Below, one piece after another: positions 43,601 to 51,346 of a stretch of 64,000 nt of DNA. The stretch comes from Actinacidiphila guanduensis. Lineage in GTDB: Bacteria > Actinomycetota > Actinomycetes > Streptomycetales > Streptomycetaceae. The position numbers and the translations under genes are program-made. Within the stretch, counting starts at the first letter, position 1. Each line of letters begins with the position of its first letter. The notes beneath the pieces were generated by a model. That model saw only the letters and a program-made list of their open reading frames with translations, was not told the origin of the DNA and ran no database searches. The stretch is taken from positions 1-64,000 of the forward strand of contig NZ_FNIE01000027.1 in the NCBI RefSeq assembly GCF_900103985.1. Direction: 5' to 3'.

Positions 43601-44603
43601 CGACCCGGTGGACTCATTGATCAACATGCGAGCAGCTACGGGGGTCCCCCACATCCCCGGCCGCGGGCTCACCGCCGAACGCGCCCACTTCCTCACCGCC
43701 CTGCCTCGCATCGATGGCAGCGGTGACGCGGCCACGCTTTCCACCGGGCTGGCCGACCTCGTCGAGGCCGTCAGTACGGCCTGGCCCGGTCGCAAGGCCC
43801 CACCTGTGCGTATGCTCCCGCTGGCCTACCCCGCCTCGGACCTGCCGGCCCCCGACGGTGACATGCGTGTGCCGTTGGGTATCGAGGAGAACGAACTCAC
43901 CCCGTACTGGCATGACTTCGAGTATGCGCCGCATCTCGTGGTGATCGGTGACGCCGAGACCGGCAAGACCAATCTATTGCGGCTCATCGGGCAAGCCATC
44001 GCCCGGCGCTACACCCCTGCGGAGGCCCGGGTAGCCCTCGTGGATTTCCGCCGCGAGATGTACGAAGCGCTTCCGGAAGCCCAGCGGCTGGGATACGCGG
44101 TCTCGGTGGACGTCATCCGGGACATTGTGCGAGGTGCAGCCCGCGCCATGGAGTCCCGCCGCCCTGGGCCGGACATCTCGCCTGCGCAGATGCGACGGCG
44201 AGACTGGTGGAGCGGACCGCAACTGTTCTTGATCATCGACGACTACGAAATGGTCGGCGGCTCCTCCTCGGACAGCCCGTTCGCGCCACTCCTCGATTTC
44301 CTGCAGCAGGGCACCGAACTCGGCCTGCATGTGGTTGTCGCCCGCAGTGCCAACGGTGCCGGCCGCGCCATGCTGAGCGACCCGTTGCTGCGGCGGCTGA
44401 TGGAGGTCAACACCCCGGCAATCCAGCTGTCCTGCCCTCCTGCCGAAGGGCAGATCATCAATGGTGTGAAGCCTCGTCAGTTCCCGCCGGGCCGCGCTCT
44501 TTACATCACCCGCCGAGGCACGCTGCAGCTCCAGACGGCCCTCGTCGACGATCCTGCCGCCGATCCCGGGCTCGTTACCGAGCCCAGCGGACGGGGCCAA
44601 TGA
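40605..44603 (+). CDS. eccC: Type VII secretion ATPase EccC (fused EccCa/EccCb)
   Basis: A 1332-residue FtsK/SpoIIIE-type motor. The TTG at 40605 gives the family N terminus (SVTLFRRPPRRPGPEMPEGE) followed by two transmembrane helices (about residues 48-95). Three ATPase domains carry P-loops GATGSGKSE, GGPQSGKST and GDAETGKTN, with Walker B strands LLVVVDEFSE, VFLVIDGWAT and LFLIIDDYEM. In the first domain the catalytic DE pair is intact, as required for secretion; in domains two and three the Glu is absent, normal for substrate-binding regulatory domains. It recognises WXG100 dimers. It diverges from eccD. Confidence 0.96.
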   Translation: MSVTLFRRPPRRPGPEMPEGELQLQEPPDLPEPQGGMSGMLSYAPTALGSLSMVLVFLRPGSSGALTYVAIGMMAVSAIGMVVSQTMRASSDRKRKVQSERRDYLRYLAGVRKQVRRSIDAQRTAQAWHHPEPVALWSLVRTSRLWERRASHPDFGELRLGSGEQALALKLSPLTTKPVEDLEPLSAHALRRFIRAYGTVPDQPVAAYVRAYARVLLDGEGETVRAMIRSVLCQAAVFHAPGDLRIAVVTDADGQGAWEWVKWLPHVLHPSESDGAGPIRLVTDSAAKLETLLGADFAGRPPFDPDAAPSRDEPYFLLVLDVNSVPASSRIATDGYRNATVFDTRGALAWKAERRGLRLRVTPENVDMVTDDRQGHEATVTLGRPDVITTAAAGSLARLIAPFRLTASAESAEPLSADVELSSMLGIPDMRRHDVRQLWTRYERSAQDRLRVPLGFASDRTPLVLDIKESAEGGNGPHGLLIGATGSGKSELLRTLVLALALTHSSETLNFVLVDFKGGATFLGLDRLPHTSAVITNLADEASLVARMQDALQGELVRRQELLRSAGNHRSALDYEQARAKGADLAPLPSLLVVVDEFSELLSAHREFMDLFIMIGRLGRSLGVHLLLASQRLDEGRMGQLESHLSYRIGLRTFSAMESRGVLGVPDAYQLPSSPGNGFLRTDTATLTRFKSAYVSGPYRMRDREAEQAVAAGQIVGYTTEYVAPRLPISLPPEPVGEEADEDAPTLLAVATERICAVGSPPARQVWLPPLNVPPTLDELLPRLSRSGHGLLAEERSRVLTVPVGIVDRPFEQRRDPLVADLSGAGGHLAVAGGPQSGKSTLLRTAISALALTHSPREVQFYCLDFGGGTLAGMAGLPHVGGVTGRLDPERVGRTLIEISALISRREREFAAHGVDSMTTYRALRAAGDHDDPYGDVFLVIDGWATVRQDFPDALPLVALVAARGLNYGVHLMISANRWGELQSSVRDQLGSRFELRLGDPVDSLINMRAATGVPHIPGRGLTAERAHFLTALPRIDGSGDAATLSTGLADLVEAVSTAWPGRKAPPVRMLPLAYPASDLPAPDGDMRVPLGIEENELTPYWHDFEYAPHLVVIGDAETGKTNLLRLIGQAIARRYTPAEARVALVDFRREMYEALPEAQRLGYAVSVDVIRDIVRGAARAMESRRPGPDISPAQMRRRDWWSGPQLFLIIDDYEMVGGSSSDSPFAPLLDFLQQGTELGLHVVVARSANGAGRAMLSDPLLRRLMEVNTPAIQLSCPPAEGQIINGVKPRQFPPGRALYITRRGTLQLQTALVDDPAADPGLVTEPSGRGQ

Positions 44604-44682
44604 TGGCAGCGGGTCGCAAGAACGGTACCGAGGAGGACGGTGGGCGTGCCCTTGACTTCTCGGTGCCGCTGCCGGACGAAGG
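44600..44682 (+). pseudogene. Truncated ORF coupled to eccC at the island junction
   Basis: An ATG overlaps the eccC stop (ATGA) and opens a frame starting MMAAGRKNGTEEDGG and continuing RALDFSVPLPDEG. After about 28 codons the frame enters the antisense of the FAH hydrolase gene, where it is no longer meaningful. It looks like the 5' remnant of the next ESX-locus gene, cut when the catabolic cassette was joined. The original gene is not identifiable. Confidence 0.5.
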
Positions 44683-45525
44683 TCAGGCCCTGCACCGCTG
44701 GCGCAGCTCGCCGATGCCCTCGACTGAGCTGACCAGTACATCGCCCGGGGACAGCCAGCGCTGCGGGGTGCGGCCCATGCCTACTCCCGCCGGCGTCCCT
44801 GTGAAGAGCACGTCGCCGGGGAGCAAGGGCAGCACTGCGGACAAGCCGGCGATGAGAGCGGGCACCGAGAACAGCAGGTCGCGCGTTCGGCTCTTCTGCA
44901 CGTCCTCCCCATTGAGGGTGCACCGAAGTTCCAGGTCGTCCGGATCGGCGAATTCGTCGGGCGTCACCAGCCACGGGCCCATGGGTGTAAAGCCTGGATA
45001 CGACTTGGCGAGTCCGAACTGGGGTGCAGGGCCGGAGAGTTGGCTGATCCGCTCGGAAAGGTCCTGTCCTGCGCAGAGACCCGCCACGTGCGCCCAGGCG
45101 GCGGCCTCCGACACGCGGAACGCGCGTGCCCCGATCACCGCGACCAGTTCGACCTCCCAGTCGACGTGGCCGCCGCGTGGCAAAGTGACGTCGGTGATGG
45201 GCCCGGTGATACTGCTGACGTACTTTGTGAACACCGGCGGCAGGCCTTGAGGGCGGGCGAAGCCGGATTCATCGGCGTGGTCCCGGTAGTTCAGCCCCGC
45301 GGCGAACACCTGTCGGGGCGTGGGTACCGGAGAGCCGAGCCGAGCGGGGTCGAAGGGTGCTCCGGCCGGCAGGTCGGTGCCCGCGGCCCACTCCCTGAAC
45401 CGCTCCCACCGTGTGTAGACGGCCTGGACATCTGGCGCAAACTCTCCTTCGCTGGCCTCTTCGACATCGACAGCCCTGTCGCCGGAGATGACAACGAGCC
45501 GATCCGAAAGGTTGGCAATACGCAC
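44683..45525 (-). CDS. FAH-family hydrolase/hydratase
   Basis: A 280-residue fumarylacetoacetate-hydrolase-fold enzyme. The GTG at 45525 has GGAG upstream; longer in-frame sequence crosses the operator and is rejected. Family marks: AAGLNYRDHADESG, metal ligands in VDWEVELVAVIG, and KSYPGFTPMGPWLVTPDE, GDVLFTGTPAGVGMG. Such enzymes act on ring-cleavage products (2-hydroxymuconate, homoprotocatechuate or gentisate routes) or acylpyruvates. Together with the extradiol-dioxygenase-like protein in this cassette, a role after aromatic ring opening is inferred. Convergent to eccC. Confidence 0.9.
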   Translation of the reverse strand: MRIANLSDRLVVISGDRAVDVEEASEGEFAPDVQAVYTRWERFREWAAGTDLPAGAPFDPARLGSPVPTPRQVFAAGLNYRDHADESGFARPQGLPPVFTKYVSSITGPITDVTLPRGGHVDWEVELVAVIGARAFRVSEAAAWAHVAGLCAGQDLSERISQLSGPAPQFGLAKSYPGFTPMGPWLVTPDEFADPDDLELRCTLNGEDVQKSRTRDLLFSVPALIAGLSAVLPLLPGDVLFTGTPAGVGMGRTPQRWLSPGDVLVSSVEGIGELRQRCRA

Positions 45526-45599
45526 GAGGACTCCCGAAACACGGTGGGCTGCGGTGGCATGGGCCGGCAAAGTGCAGGGGCCTGCACCATGACACATAT

Positions 45600-45611
45600 T
45601 GATTATGATGA
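45600..45611 (-). promoter_or_regulatory. Shared operator-like sequence upstream of the FAH gene
   Basis: TCATCATAATCA (minus strand), AT-rich against a high-GC background, lies 75 bp upstream of the FAH start. The same 12 bases recur at 46613-46624 before the dioxygenase-like gene. The GntR-type regulator gene lies between them, so its product is the likely binder. Confidence 0.55.
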
Positions 45612-45635
45612 TTCTGGGAGTGAGACAAGCCGTCG

Positions 45636-46445
45636 TCAAGCGGTAGGGCCTCGGCGGCGCATGGTTTGCGCAGCGGGGTCGTCTCCTGTGTCGCGGGGAG
45701 GGCCGCTGGTGTTGTGCAGGCCGACCAGCCACATGGCTTCCTCGCGCCTGTGGTCCGCAATGGCATCGACGAGGTCACAGTGCAAACGGTGGCGTTCACG
45801 CAGGTACTGGGGCAGCGGTCGGCCGGCCATCGGCAGAACGGCGAGCGTGTGTGACTCGATGATCTCCAGCAGCCCGAGATACAGCTGCTTGAGCAGCTTG
45901 CTGGGGCTGAGATCCGCGATGCGCGCGTGCAGTTGCCAGTTGGCATGGACGAAGGCGACCGGATCGGGCACCTCCGCCGCTTTACGCATGGCCGCAAGCG
46001 ACTGGCGCAGACGGACCACATCGGCCAACGAGGCGTGCCAGACGGCGTCCGCGACGAGCAGCGGATCGAGGGCGTCCCTCATCCGAATGGCCTCCGCCAC
46101 ATCGGCACCCTCGGCGTCAAGGGCCAATACCGAGTTGCCGAGCCGGACGAGTGCGGATTGCTCAGCCGCGAAGAGACCACCCCCCGGTCCCGGCCGGACA
46201 GCGACCAGCCCACGGGAGTGCGCCAGCCGCAGTGCCTCGTTGAAAGTTCCGACGGACACGCCGCACGCGGCACGCAGCTCCTCCTTGGTCCCCAGCCGAC
46301 TTCCGGGCTCCGCGGCAGCGGCCAGTTCCGCGATCCGCTGGGCGGCGCTCTCGGCACGTTTGACGCTCGCCTGCGGTGCGCCCCCATGACCAGCACGGCG
46401 GCCGGTGTCGGCTCCGCCCCCCGGCGTGCGCCGCGAGTCGTCCAT
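45636..46445 (-). CDS. GntR-family (FCD) transcriptional regulator
   Basis: A 269-residue regulator. The ATG at 46445 has GAGGAGG upstream. An N-terminal winged helix (AAQRIAELAAAAEPGSRLG; CGVSVGTFNEALRLAHSRG; VRPGPGGGLF) is followed by an all-helical FCD ligand domain with His residues positioned for metal or acid binding (ADAVWHASLAD; HANWQLHARIADL; HRLHCDLVDAI). FCD regulators sense carboxylic acids. It is divergent from the dioxygenase-like gene and probably controls the cassette through the shared TCATCATAATCA sites. Confidence 0.9.
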   Translation of the reverse strand: MDDSRRTPGGGADTGRRAGHGGAPQASVKRAESAAQRIAELAAAAEPGSRLGTKEELRAACGVSVGTFNEALRLAHSRGLVAVRPGPGGGLFAAEQSALVRLGNSVLALDAEGADVAEAIRMRDALDPLLVADAVWHASLADVVRLRQSLAAMRKAAEVPDPVAFVHANWQLHARIADLSPSKLLKQLYLGLLEIIESHTLAVLPMAGRPLPQYLRERHRLHCDLVDAIADHRREEAMWLVGLHNTSGPPRDTGDDPAAQTMRRRGPTA

Positions 46446-46612
46446 GCCTACCTCCTCAGGTGTCCACCAAATCATCACACTGATTTGCAGCCGCAGTGGC
46501 AAACCCACGGATCCTCCTGACGATCCGCACGCGCATACAGTGCCGGTTCGCGCGCTGCGACAACACGCGGTCGGCAGGGTTGACGGAGGGCCCTGTTACC
46601 TGGAAGCGTTAT

Positions 46613-46624
46613 TCATCATAATCA
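46613..46624 (+). promoter_or_regulatory. Shared operator-like sequence upstream of the dioxygenase-like gene
   Basis: TCATCATAATCA, followed by further CAT steps (ATCATCATGG), 97 bp upstream of the VOC gene ATG. It matches the site before the FAH gene exactly. The 46446-46721 region otherwise shows only promoter sequence. Confidence 0.55.
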
Positions 46625-46721
46625 TCATGGTCGTTAGGACCCAGATGCCATCAGGGCGGCGAACCCCCATGGCCCTCTTCGGCGGCGCCTGTCCCGTCCC
46701 TTCACCCCTCCCGGAGACACG

Positions 46722-47642
46722 ATGTCCCTTCACCGGCTCATCTCGATCATCATGGGTGTCCCCGACGTTGCCGGGACAACGGAGTACTACGCTGACTTCG
46801 GTCTGACCCGTGAGGCAGGCAACTGGTTCACCAGTCAGGACGGCGGACGCCAGCTGCAACTCGTTTCAGCCCCATCCAGGCGGCTTCTGGAGATCCGCAT
46901 CGGTGTCGACGATGCCGACGACCTGGGTTCAGCAGCATCAAGGCTCCGCAGGCTCGGCGTGCGTTACCGATTGACCGAGCGGGAGTTGACGGCCGAGGAG
47001 GCTGTCACCGGGGTCCGGGCCGTCCTCGAGGTCGCGCCTCGCCTGGTTCAGCCGGAGGTCCGGCCAACCCCGTACAACCTTCCCGGGCACACCGATCGGG
47101 CCGGACGCGCCCCTGTCCTGCTCAGGGATGCCTCTGTCCGTCCGCGCAAGCTCGGTCACGCCGTAGTCGCGACCACCGACTTCGATGCCACGACCGCGTT
47201 CTTCCGTGACGGTCTCGGCTTCAAGGCAAGTGACTACATCAAAGGCGAGGGCGCGTTTTTGAGGTGCTCGCCCGAGCACCACAACCTCCTGGTACTGGCT
47301 TTCCCGGTCGTCTTCCTGCACCACACCTCCTGGCAGGTCGACGACGTGGACGAGGTCGGCCGGGGCGCATTCGCCATGCTGGAGCACCACCCGGAACGGC
47401 ACGTCTGGGGGCTCGGGCGCCACTACGCGGGGTCCAACTTCTTCTGGTACCTGAAGGATCCCTCGGGCACCTTCAGTGAGTACTACGCCGACATGGACTG
47501 CATCGTGGACGACCAGATGTGGAAGCCCGAGGTCCTCGAAGGCGCCCGCGGGCTGTTCAGCTGGGGCCCGCCGCCGCCACCGTCCTTCCTGCGCCCCGAC
47601 GACCTCGCCGCCCTGATGACCGGCAGTCACAGCGCGCGTTGA
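46722..47642 (+). CDS. Extradiol-dioxygenase-like VOC-family protein
   Basis: A 306-residue two-domain VOC protein in the layout of type I extradiol dioxygenases (2,3-dihydroxybiphenyl or catechol 2,3-dioxygenase). The ATG at 46722 follows CGGAGA. The N-terminal domain (ISIIMGVPDVAGTTEYYADFG) is structural; the C-terminal domain supplies the ligands in RKLGHAVVATTDF (His), VFLHHTSWQVDD (His) and GTFSEYYADMD (Glu), the 2-His-1-carboxylate set. Ring cleavage of a catechol-like compound is inferred from ligands and from the FAH enzyme nearby. It leads a plus-strand operon. Confidence 0.88.
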   Translation: MSLHRLISIIMGVPDVAGTTEYYADFGLTREAGNWFTSQDGGRQLQLVSAPSRRLLEIRIGVDDADDLGSAASRLRRLGVRYRLTERELTAEEAVTGVRAVLEVAPRLVQPEVRPTPYNLPGHTDRAGRAPVLLRDASVRPRKLGHAVVATTDFDATTAFFRDGLGFKASDYIKGEGAFLRCSPEHHNLLVLAFPVVFLHHTSWQVDDVDEVGRGAFAMLEHHPERHVWGLGRHYAGSNFFWYLKDPSGTFSEYYADMDCIVDDQMWKPEVLEGARGLFSWGPPPPPSFLRPDDLAALMTGSHSAR

Positions 47643-47691
47643 GCATTCATCACTCCGTTTCGCCCCTCCTCCCCCTCATGTGAGAGCCGCC

Positions 47692-49131
47692 ATGAACCAT
47701 CTCAACGAGCCGGACGCACCACCCGCGCCGGGTCGCCCTGTCGTCTTTCGAGGAGCCTCCGTCGTCACGGTCGATCCCTCACTGGGCACACTTGACACCG
47801 CCGACGTCCTCGTCCGCGACGGTCGTGTCGCCGGCATCGGGCCTCACCTCGATGCGCCGGCCGACGCCTTCGACATCGACGCGCACGGCGGCATCCTCAT
47901 GCCGGGCATGATCGACACTCATCGGCACATGTGGCAGACCGTCCTTCGCGGCTACGGCGCCGACTGGACGCTCACCAACTACCTCCGCTTCTTCTACGCC
48001 GGTTACGCGCACATGTTCCGGCCGCAGGACATCTACGCCGGCAATTTGCTCGCCGCTCTGGAGGGGCTGGACGCGGGCGTGACGACCAGCGTCGACTGGT
48101 CCCACAACCTGCAGACCCTCGACCACGCAGAGGCCGCGGTCGACGCTTTGGAAGGGACCGGGGGGCGATTCTTCCTCGCTTACGGGAACATCCACGAGAA
48201 CCCAGCCGAATGGTCGGCCGCGCCCGGATTCCGAGACTTCGTTCGACGTCGCATCGACGGCCGCTCGGACCGGCTGGGCCTCCAGTTGGCCATCGACCTC
48301 AGCGGCGACGCCTCCTTCCCTGAGAAGGCAGCCTTCGACGTGGCCCGGGACCTGGGTGCCGCGGTCACCATGCACACCGGGGTCCGCGACGTCGCGGGAG
48401 ACGAGAACATCACCATGCTGGCCGACCACGGATACCTGTTCCAGGGCTCGGTCTACGTCCATGCAGCCACCTTGTCCGCGGAGTCCTACCGACGGATCGC
48501 CGACACTGGCGGATACGTATCGGTGGCGAGTGAAAGCGAGTGCAATGCCGGCCAGGGCTACCCACCCACCTGGCAGTTGCGCGAGCACGGCGTCCCCGTC
48601 TGCCTCTCCACGGACAGCAGTGCCTGGTGGAGCGGTGACATGTTCAACGCGATGCGAGCGACGCTGAACGCCACCCGGGCCCGGGAGCACCTCGAGTCCC
48701 ACGACCATGGCGAGTCCCTGATCGACTGCCACCTCCGCGCGGCCGATGTCGTCGCGTACGCCACGCGCGGTGGAGCGGCGGCCCTCGGTCTCGACGACCG
48801 GCTGGGCAGCATCACGGTCGGGCGTGAGGCCGACCTCGTCCTCCTGCACAGCCGAACCTCCCCCGCCATGTTCCCGGTCCTGAATCCGGCCGGCCACATC
48901 GTCTTCCAGGCAGGCCGCGGTGATGTCCACACCGTGATGGTCGGCGGGCGCTTCGTGAAGTACGGCGGGGTGTTCCTCCTCACGGACCGCCTCAACGCCG
49001 CCAAGGCGGCAGTCTCAGAAACCCTCGACCACCTTCGCGGCTGCATGGGTGCGCCGGCCTGGAAGGCGTACATGTCTCCGGACGCGCCGCGCGTGCCACT
49101 GCCTCCTTTCCGTGCGCGCACCGGCTTCTGA
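47692..49131 (+). CDS. Amidohydrolase (TrzA/AtzB/cytosine-deaminase type)
   Basis: A 479-residue metal-dependent hydrolase. The ATG at 47692 has GTGAGAG upstream. Metal motifs: GMIDTHRHMWQT (HxH), VTMHTGVRD (His), VYVHAATLS (His) and VCLSTDSSAWW (Asp). Composite-domain strands frame the barrel (VVTVDPSLGTLDTADV; ITVGREADLVLLHS). These enzymes deaminate or dechlorinate heterocycles or hydrolyse amides. The cassette context suggests removal of an amino or amide group from an aromatic or heterocyclic substrate before or after ring opening; this is inference. Confidence 0.9.
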   Translation: MNHLNEPDAPPAPGRPVVFRGASVVTVDPSLGTLDTADVLVRDGRVAGIGPHLDAPADAFDIDAHGGILMPGMIDTHRHMWQTVLRGYGADWTLTNYLRFFYAGYAHMFRPQDIYAGNLLAALEGLDAGVTTSVDWSHNLQTLDHAEAAVDALEGTGGRFFLAYGNIHENPAEWSAAPGFRDFVRRRIDGRSDRLGLQLAIDLSGDASFPEKAAFDVARDLGAAVTMHTGVRDVAGDENITMLADHGYLFQGSVYVHAATLSAESYRRIADTGGYVSVASESECNAGQGYPPTWQLREHGVPVCLSTDSSAWWSGDMFNAMRATLNATRAREHLESHDHGESLIDCHLRAADVVAYATRGGAAALGLDDRLGSITVGREADLVLLHSRTSPAMFPVLNPAGHIVFQAGRGDVHTVMVGGRFVKYGGVFLLTDRLNAAKAAVSETLDHLRGCMGAPAWKAYMSPDAPRVPLPPFRARTGF

Positions 49132-49186
49132 CCACCAGTCCGATCGATCCCCCACCCACGTGCGATCCTCACCAAGGGAGCAGCCA

Positions 49187-49672
49187 GTGAAGAACGCTGA
49201 AGAGCGGCGCGCTTTCGTCCGGCAGCACCGGACGGCAATCTTCGGATACGGCCGGAAGAACGACGGGCCCGCGATGACCACGCTCTACTATGTATGCGAA
49301 GGCGACGAGATCCTCGTCTCCACGATGAACGCGCGCGCGAAGGCCAAGGCGGTAAGGCGCAACCCCAAAGTCTCCCTCTGTGTGCTCGACGAGCACTGGC
49401 CGCCGACCTACCTGAATGTCTACTGCGACGCCGCAGTGGACGACGATCCTGAGTTCGCCGCGGACGTCTTCTTCCGCATCATGGGGGTCATGGCCGGGCG
49501 TCCCCTCGATGAGGCCAGGCGGGCTGATGTCGCCGCGCTCGCCCGCGAGGAAGAACGTGTAGTGGTGCGCCTGCGCCCCTATGCCACCTTCGCAACACCG
49601 CCTCGACATGTCTACGACGAAAGCGACATCCACGGTCTGACCCACACCGTCAGCGCCAGCATGCCGTGGTGA
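49187..49672 (+). CDS. Pyridoxamine-oxidase-fold (F420/FMN-dependent) protein
   Basis: A 161-residue split-barrel protein. The GTG at 49187 has AAGGGAG 6 bp upstream. Typical strands are TAIFGYGRKNDGPAMTTLYY, EILVSTMNARAKAKAVRRNP and VSLCVLDEHWPPTYLNVY; the ARAKAKAVRRNPKV stretch is standard for F420/FMN-binding members. It may reduce an intermediate of the pathway. It sits in the operon between the amidohydrolase and the exporter. Confidence 0.87.
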   Translation: MKNAEERRAFVRQHRTAIFGYGRKNDGPAMTTLYYVCEGDEILVSTMNARAKAKAVRRNPKVSLCVLDEHWPPTYLNVYCDAAVDDDPEFAADVFFRIMGVMAGRPLDEARRADVAALAREEERVVVRLRPYATFATPPRHVYDESDIHGLTHTVSASMPW

Positions 49673-49777
49673 ACCGGACCCGATCACGCGGTTCCTTTCG
49701 TCCAGGTCAAAGGCCCATGGCCCGCTGACGCCCCTTCCCTTCACTTCCCATTCCCTCGGCAAAACAGGAGACCATAC

Positions 49778-51196
49778 GTGACAACCCGCACCTCTGCACC
49801 CGGGGAGGCGGCTTCCTCCGCCCTCACATGGGCAGTGACGGTCGGCGCTGTGTTCATGACGACGCTCGACACCTACGTCGTGACCGTAGCCGTACCGGAT
49901 CTGAGTTCCGACTTCAATCATGCGTCGGTATCCCACGTCTCCTGGGTTCTCAACGCGTATGCCATCGCAATGACCGCCATCCTGATCGTCGCCGGCCGGC
50001 AAGGCGACAGATATGGGAGCAAGTCCGTATTCCTCCTGGGTACCGTCCTGTTCACGCTCGCCTCGGCGGCGTGCGCGCTGGCTCCCGGGCTCGCCTTCCT
50101 CATCATCGCGCGCGCGGTGCAGGGAGTGGGGGCAGCAGCTCAGCTTCCGGCGTCGCTGGCTCTGCTGCTGGCCGCTGTACCGGCGGAGCGACGTCAGCAC
50201 GCGGCACGGTTGTGGACCGGCTTTGCGGCCATGGGGGCGGTCTTCGGACCCCTGGTCGGCGGCCTCCTGGTGGAGGCGAGCTGGCGCTATGTCTTCGCCA
50301 TCAACCTCCCCCTCGGCATTGCCACTTTCCTCGTCGGCCGACGCGTTCTGCCCGACACCCGCGTCAGGAAAGACGCCGCCGCGCCCGACATGACAGGCAG
50401 CCTGTTGCTGATCGTGTCCGTCGCCACGCTGACGGGAGCCCTCGTCCAGGCACCGGACTGGGGCTGGAGCGCCGTGCAGACCGTGGCACTGCTCGTCGTG
50501 GCCGCTGTCAGCGGTGCCGGATTCGTGTGGCGCTGCAGGACGCATCCCGCGCCGCTCATCGAACCGTCGATGATGAGGAACCGCACGTACACGATATCGA
50601 ACGTCGCCAACCTGCTCTTCTCCGTTGCCTACGGCATCATGCTGCTCTCCGTCACACTGTGGTGCCAGCAAGTGTGGCACTACTCCGCCCTGCGGACCGG
50701 GTTCGCTCTTGCGCCGGCTCCCTTTGTCGTACTACCCGCGGCAGTGGTTTCCGCAGGTCTCATCCGCCGGCTCGGCCTCGGGCCGGTGGCAGCACTCGGC
50801 GGCGTGGTCTACGCGGCCTCAGCCCTCTGGCTCGTACTCGGCGTGCACGACACACCCGACTACGCATTCGGCATGCTCCCCACGATGGTTGCCTCCGGAG
50901 TCGGTTTCGCTCTCGGATCCGCCACACTGACCGGCGGAGCCGTGAGCGCGCTCCCCCCCGCCCAAGCGGGCACGGCGACATCCATCGTCAACGCGGGACG
51001 GCAGGTTTCCGGTTGCCTCGGAGTCGCCGTCCTGGTCACGGTGATCGGCACCGCGCCCGCGCCCTCCGACATCCACCATCTCTTCAACGTCGGTTGGTGT
51101 GTGGCAACCGGCCTGGCGCTGCTCTCGGCCGTCGTTGCGCTGAGCCTGAAGAAGCCCGCGCGGGTCGAACAGCCCGAGCTCCTCTCCGCGGCATGA
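49778..51196 (+). CDS. MFS transporter, DHA2 (EmrB/QacA) family
   Basis: A 472-residue integral membrane protein with 14 predicted helices. The GTG at 49778 has AGGAGA upstream. Diagnostic motifs are FMTTLDTYVVTVAVPDLS in helix 1 (motif D1), RQGDRYGSKSVFLLG after helix 2 (motif A) and ARAVQGVGAAAQLPASLALL (motif C-like region). It uses proton-motive force. In this cassette it may import the substrate or export a toxic intermediate. Last gene of the plus-strand operon. Confidence 0.93.
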   Translation: MTTRTSAPGEAASSALTWAVTVGAVFMTTLDTYVVTVAVPDLSSDFNHASVSHVSWVLNAYAIAMTAILIVAGRQGDRYGSKSVFLLGTVLFTLASAACALAPGLAFLIIARAVQGVGAAAQLPASLALLLAAVPAERRQHAARLWTGFAAMGAVFGPLVGGLLVEASWRYVFAINLPLGIATFLVGRRVLPDTRVRKDAAAPDMTGSLLLIVSVATLTGALVQAPDWGWSAVQTVALLVVAAVSGAGFVWRCRTHPAPLIEPSMMRNRTYTISNVANLLFSVAYGIMLLSVTLWCQQVWHYSALRTGFALAPAPFVVLPAAVVSAGLIRRLGLGPVAALGGVVYAASALWLVLGVHDTPDYAFGMLPTMVASGVGFALGSATLTGGAVSALPPAQAGTATSIVNAGRQVSGCLGVAVLVTVIGTAPAPSDIHHLFNVGWCVATGLALLSAVVALSLKKPARVEQPELLSAA

Positions 51197-51284
51197 TGAC
51201 CGCGCAAGGGCTCACCCCGGCCACGTCGGCGGCACACGGCCACGCCACCACCAGCCGTGGCACCTGCGGACGGTGAACCGGCGA

Positions 51285-51331
51285 GGGTCCTGTGCCTGGA
51301 GGTGAGGTCACTCTCCTATGGCACAGGACCC
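51285..51331. terminator. Hairpin between convergent MFS and mycosin genes
   Basis: A perfect 12-bp inverted repeat (51285-51296 with 51320-51331) with a 23-bp loop sits between the stops of the two convergent genes. It marks the right edge of the catabolic cassette. Confidence 0.65.
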
Positions 51332-51346
51332 CTCACGACGTCAATG

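Noticed and set aside
44695..45250. Plus-strand frame running through the FAH gene
   Set aside because: Beyond the first 28 codons it is the antisense of a well-conserved enzyme gene.
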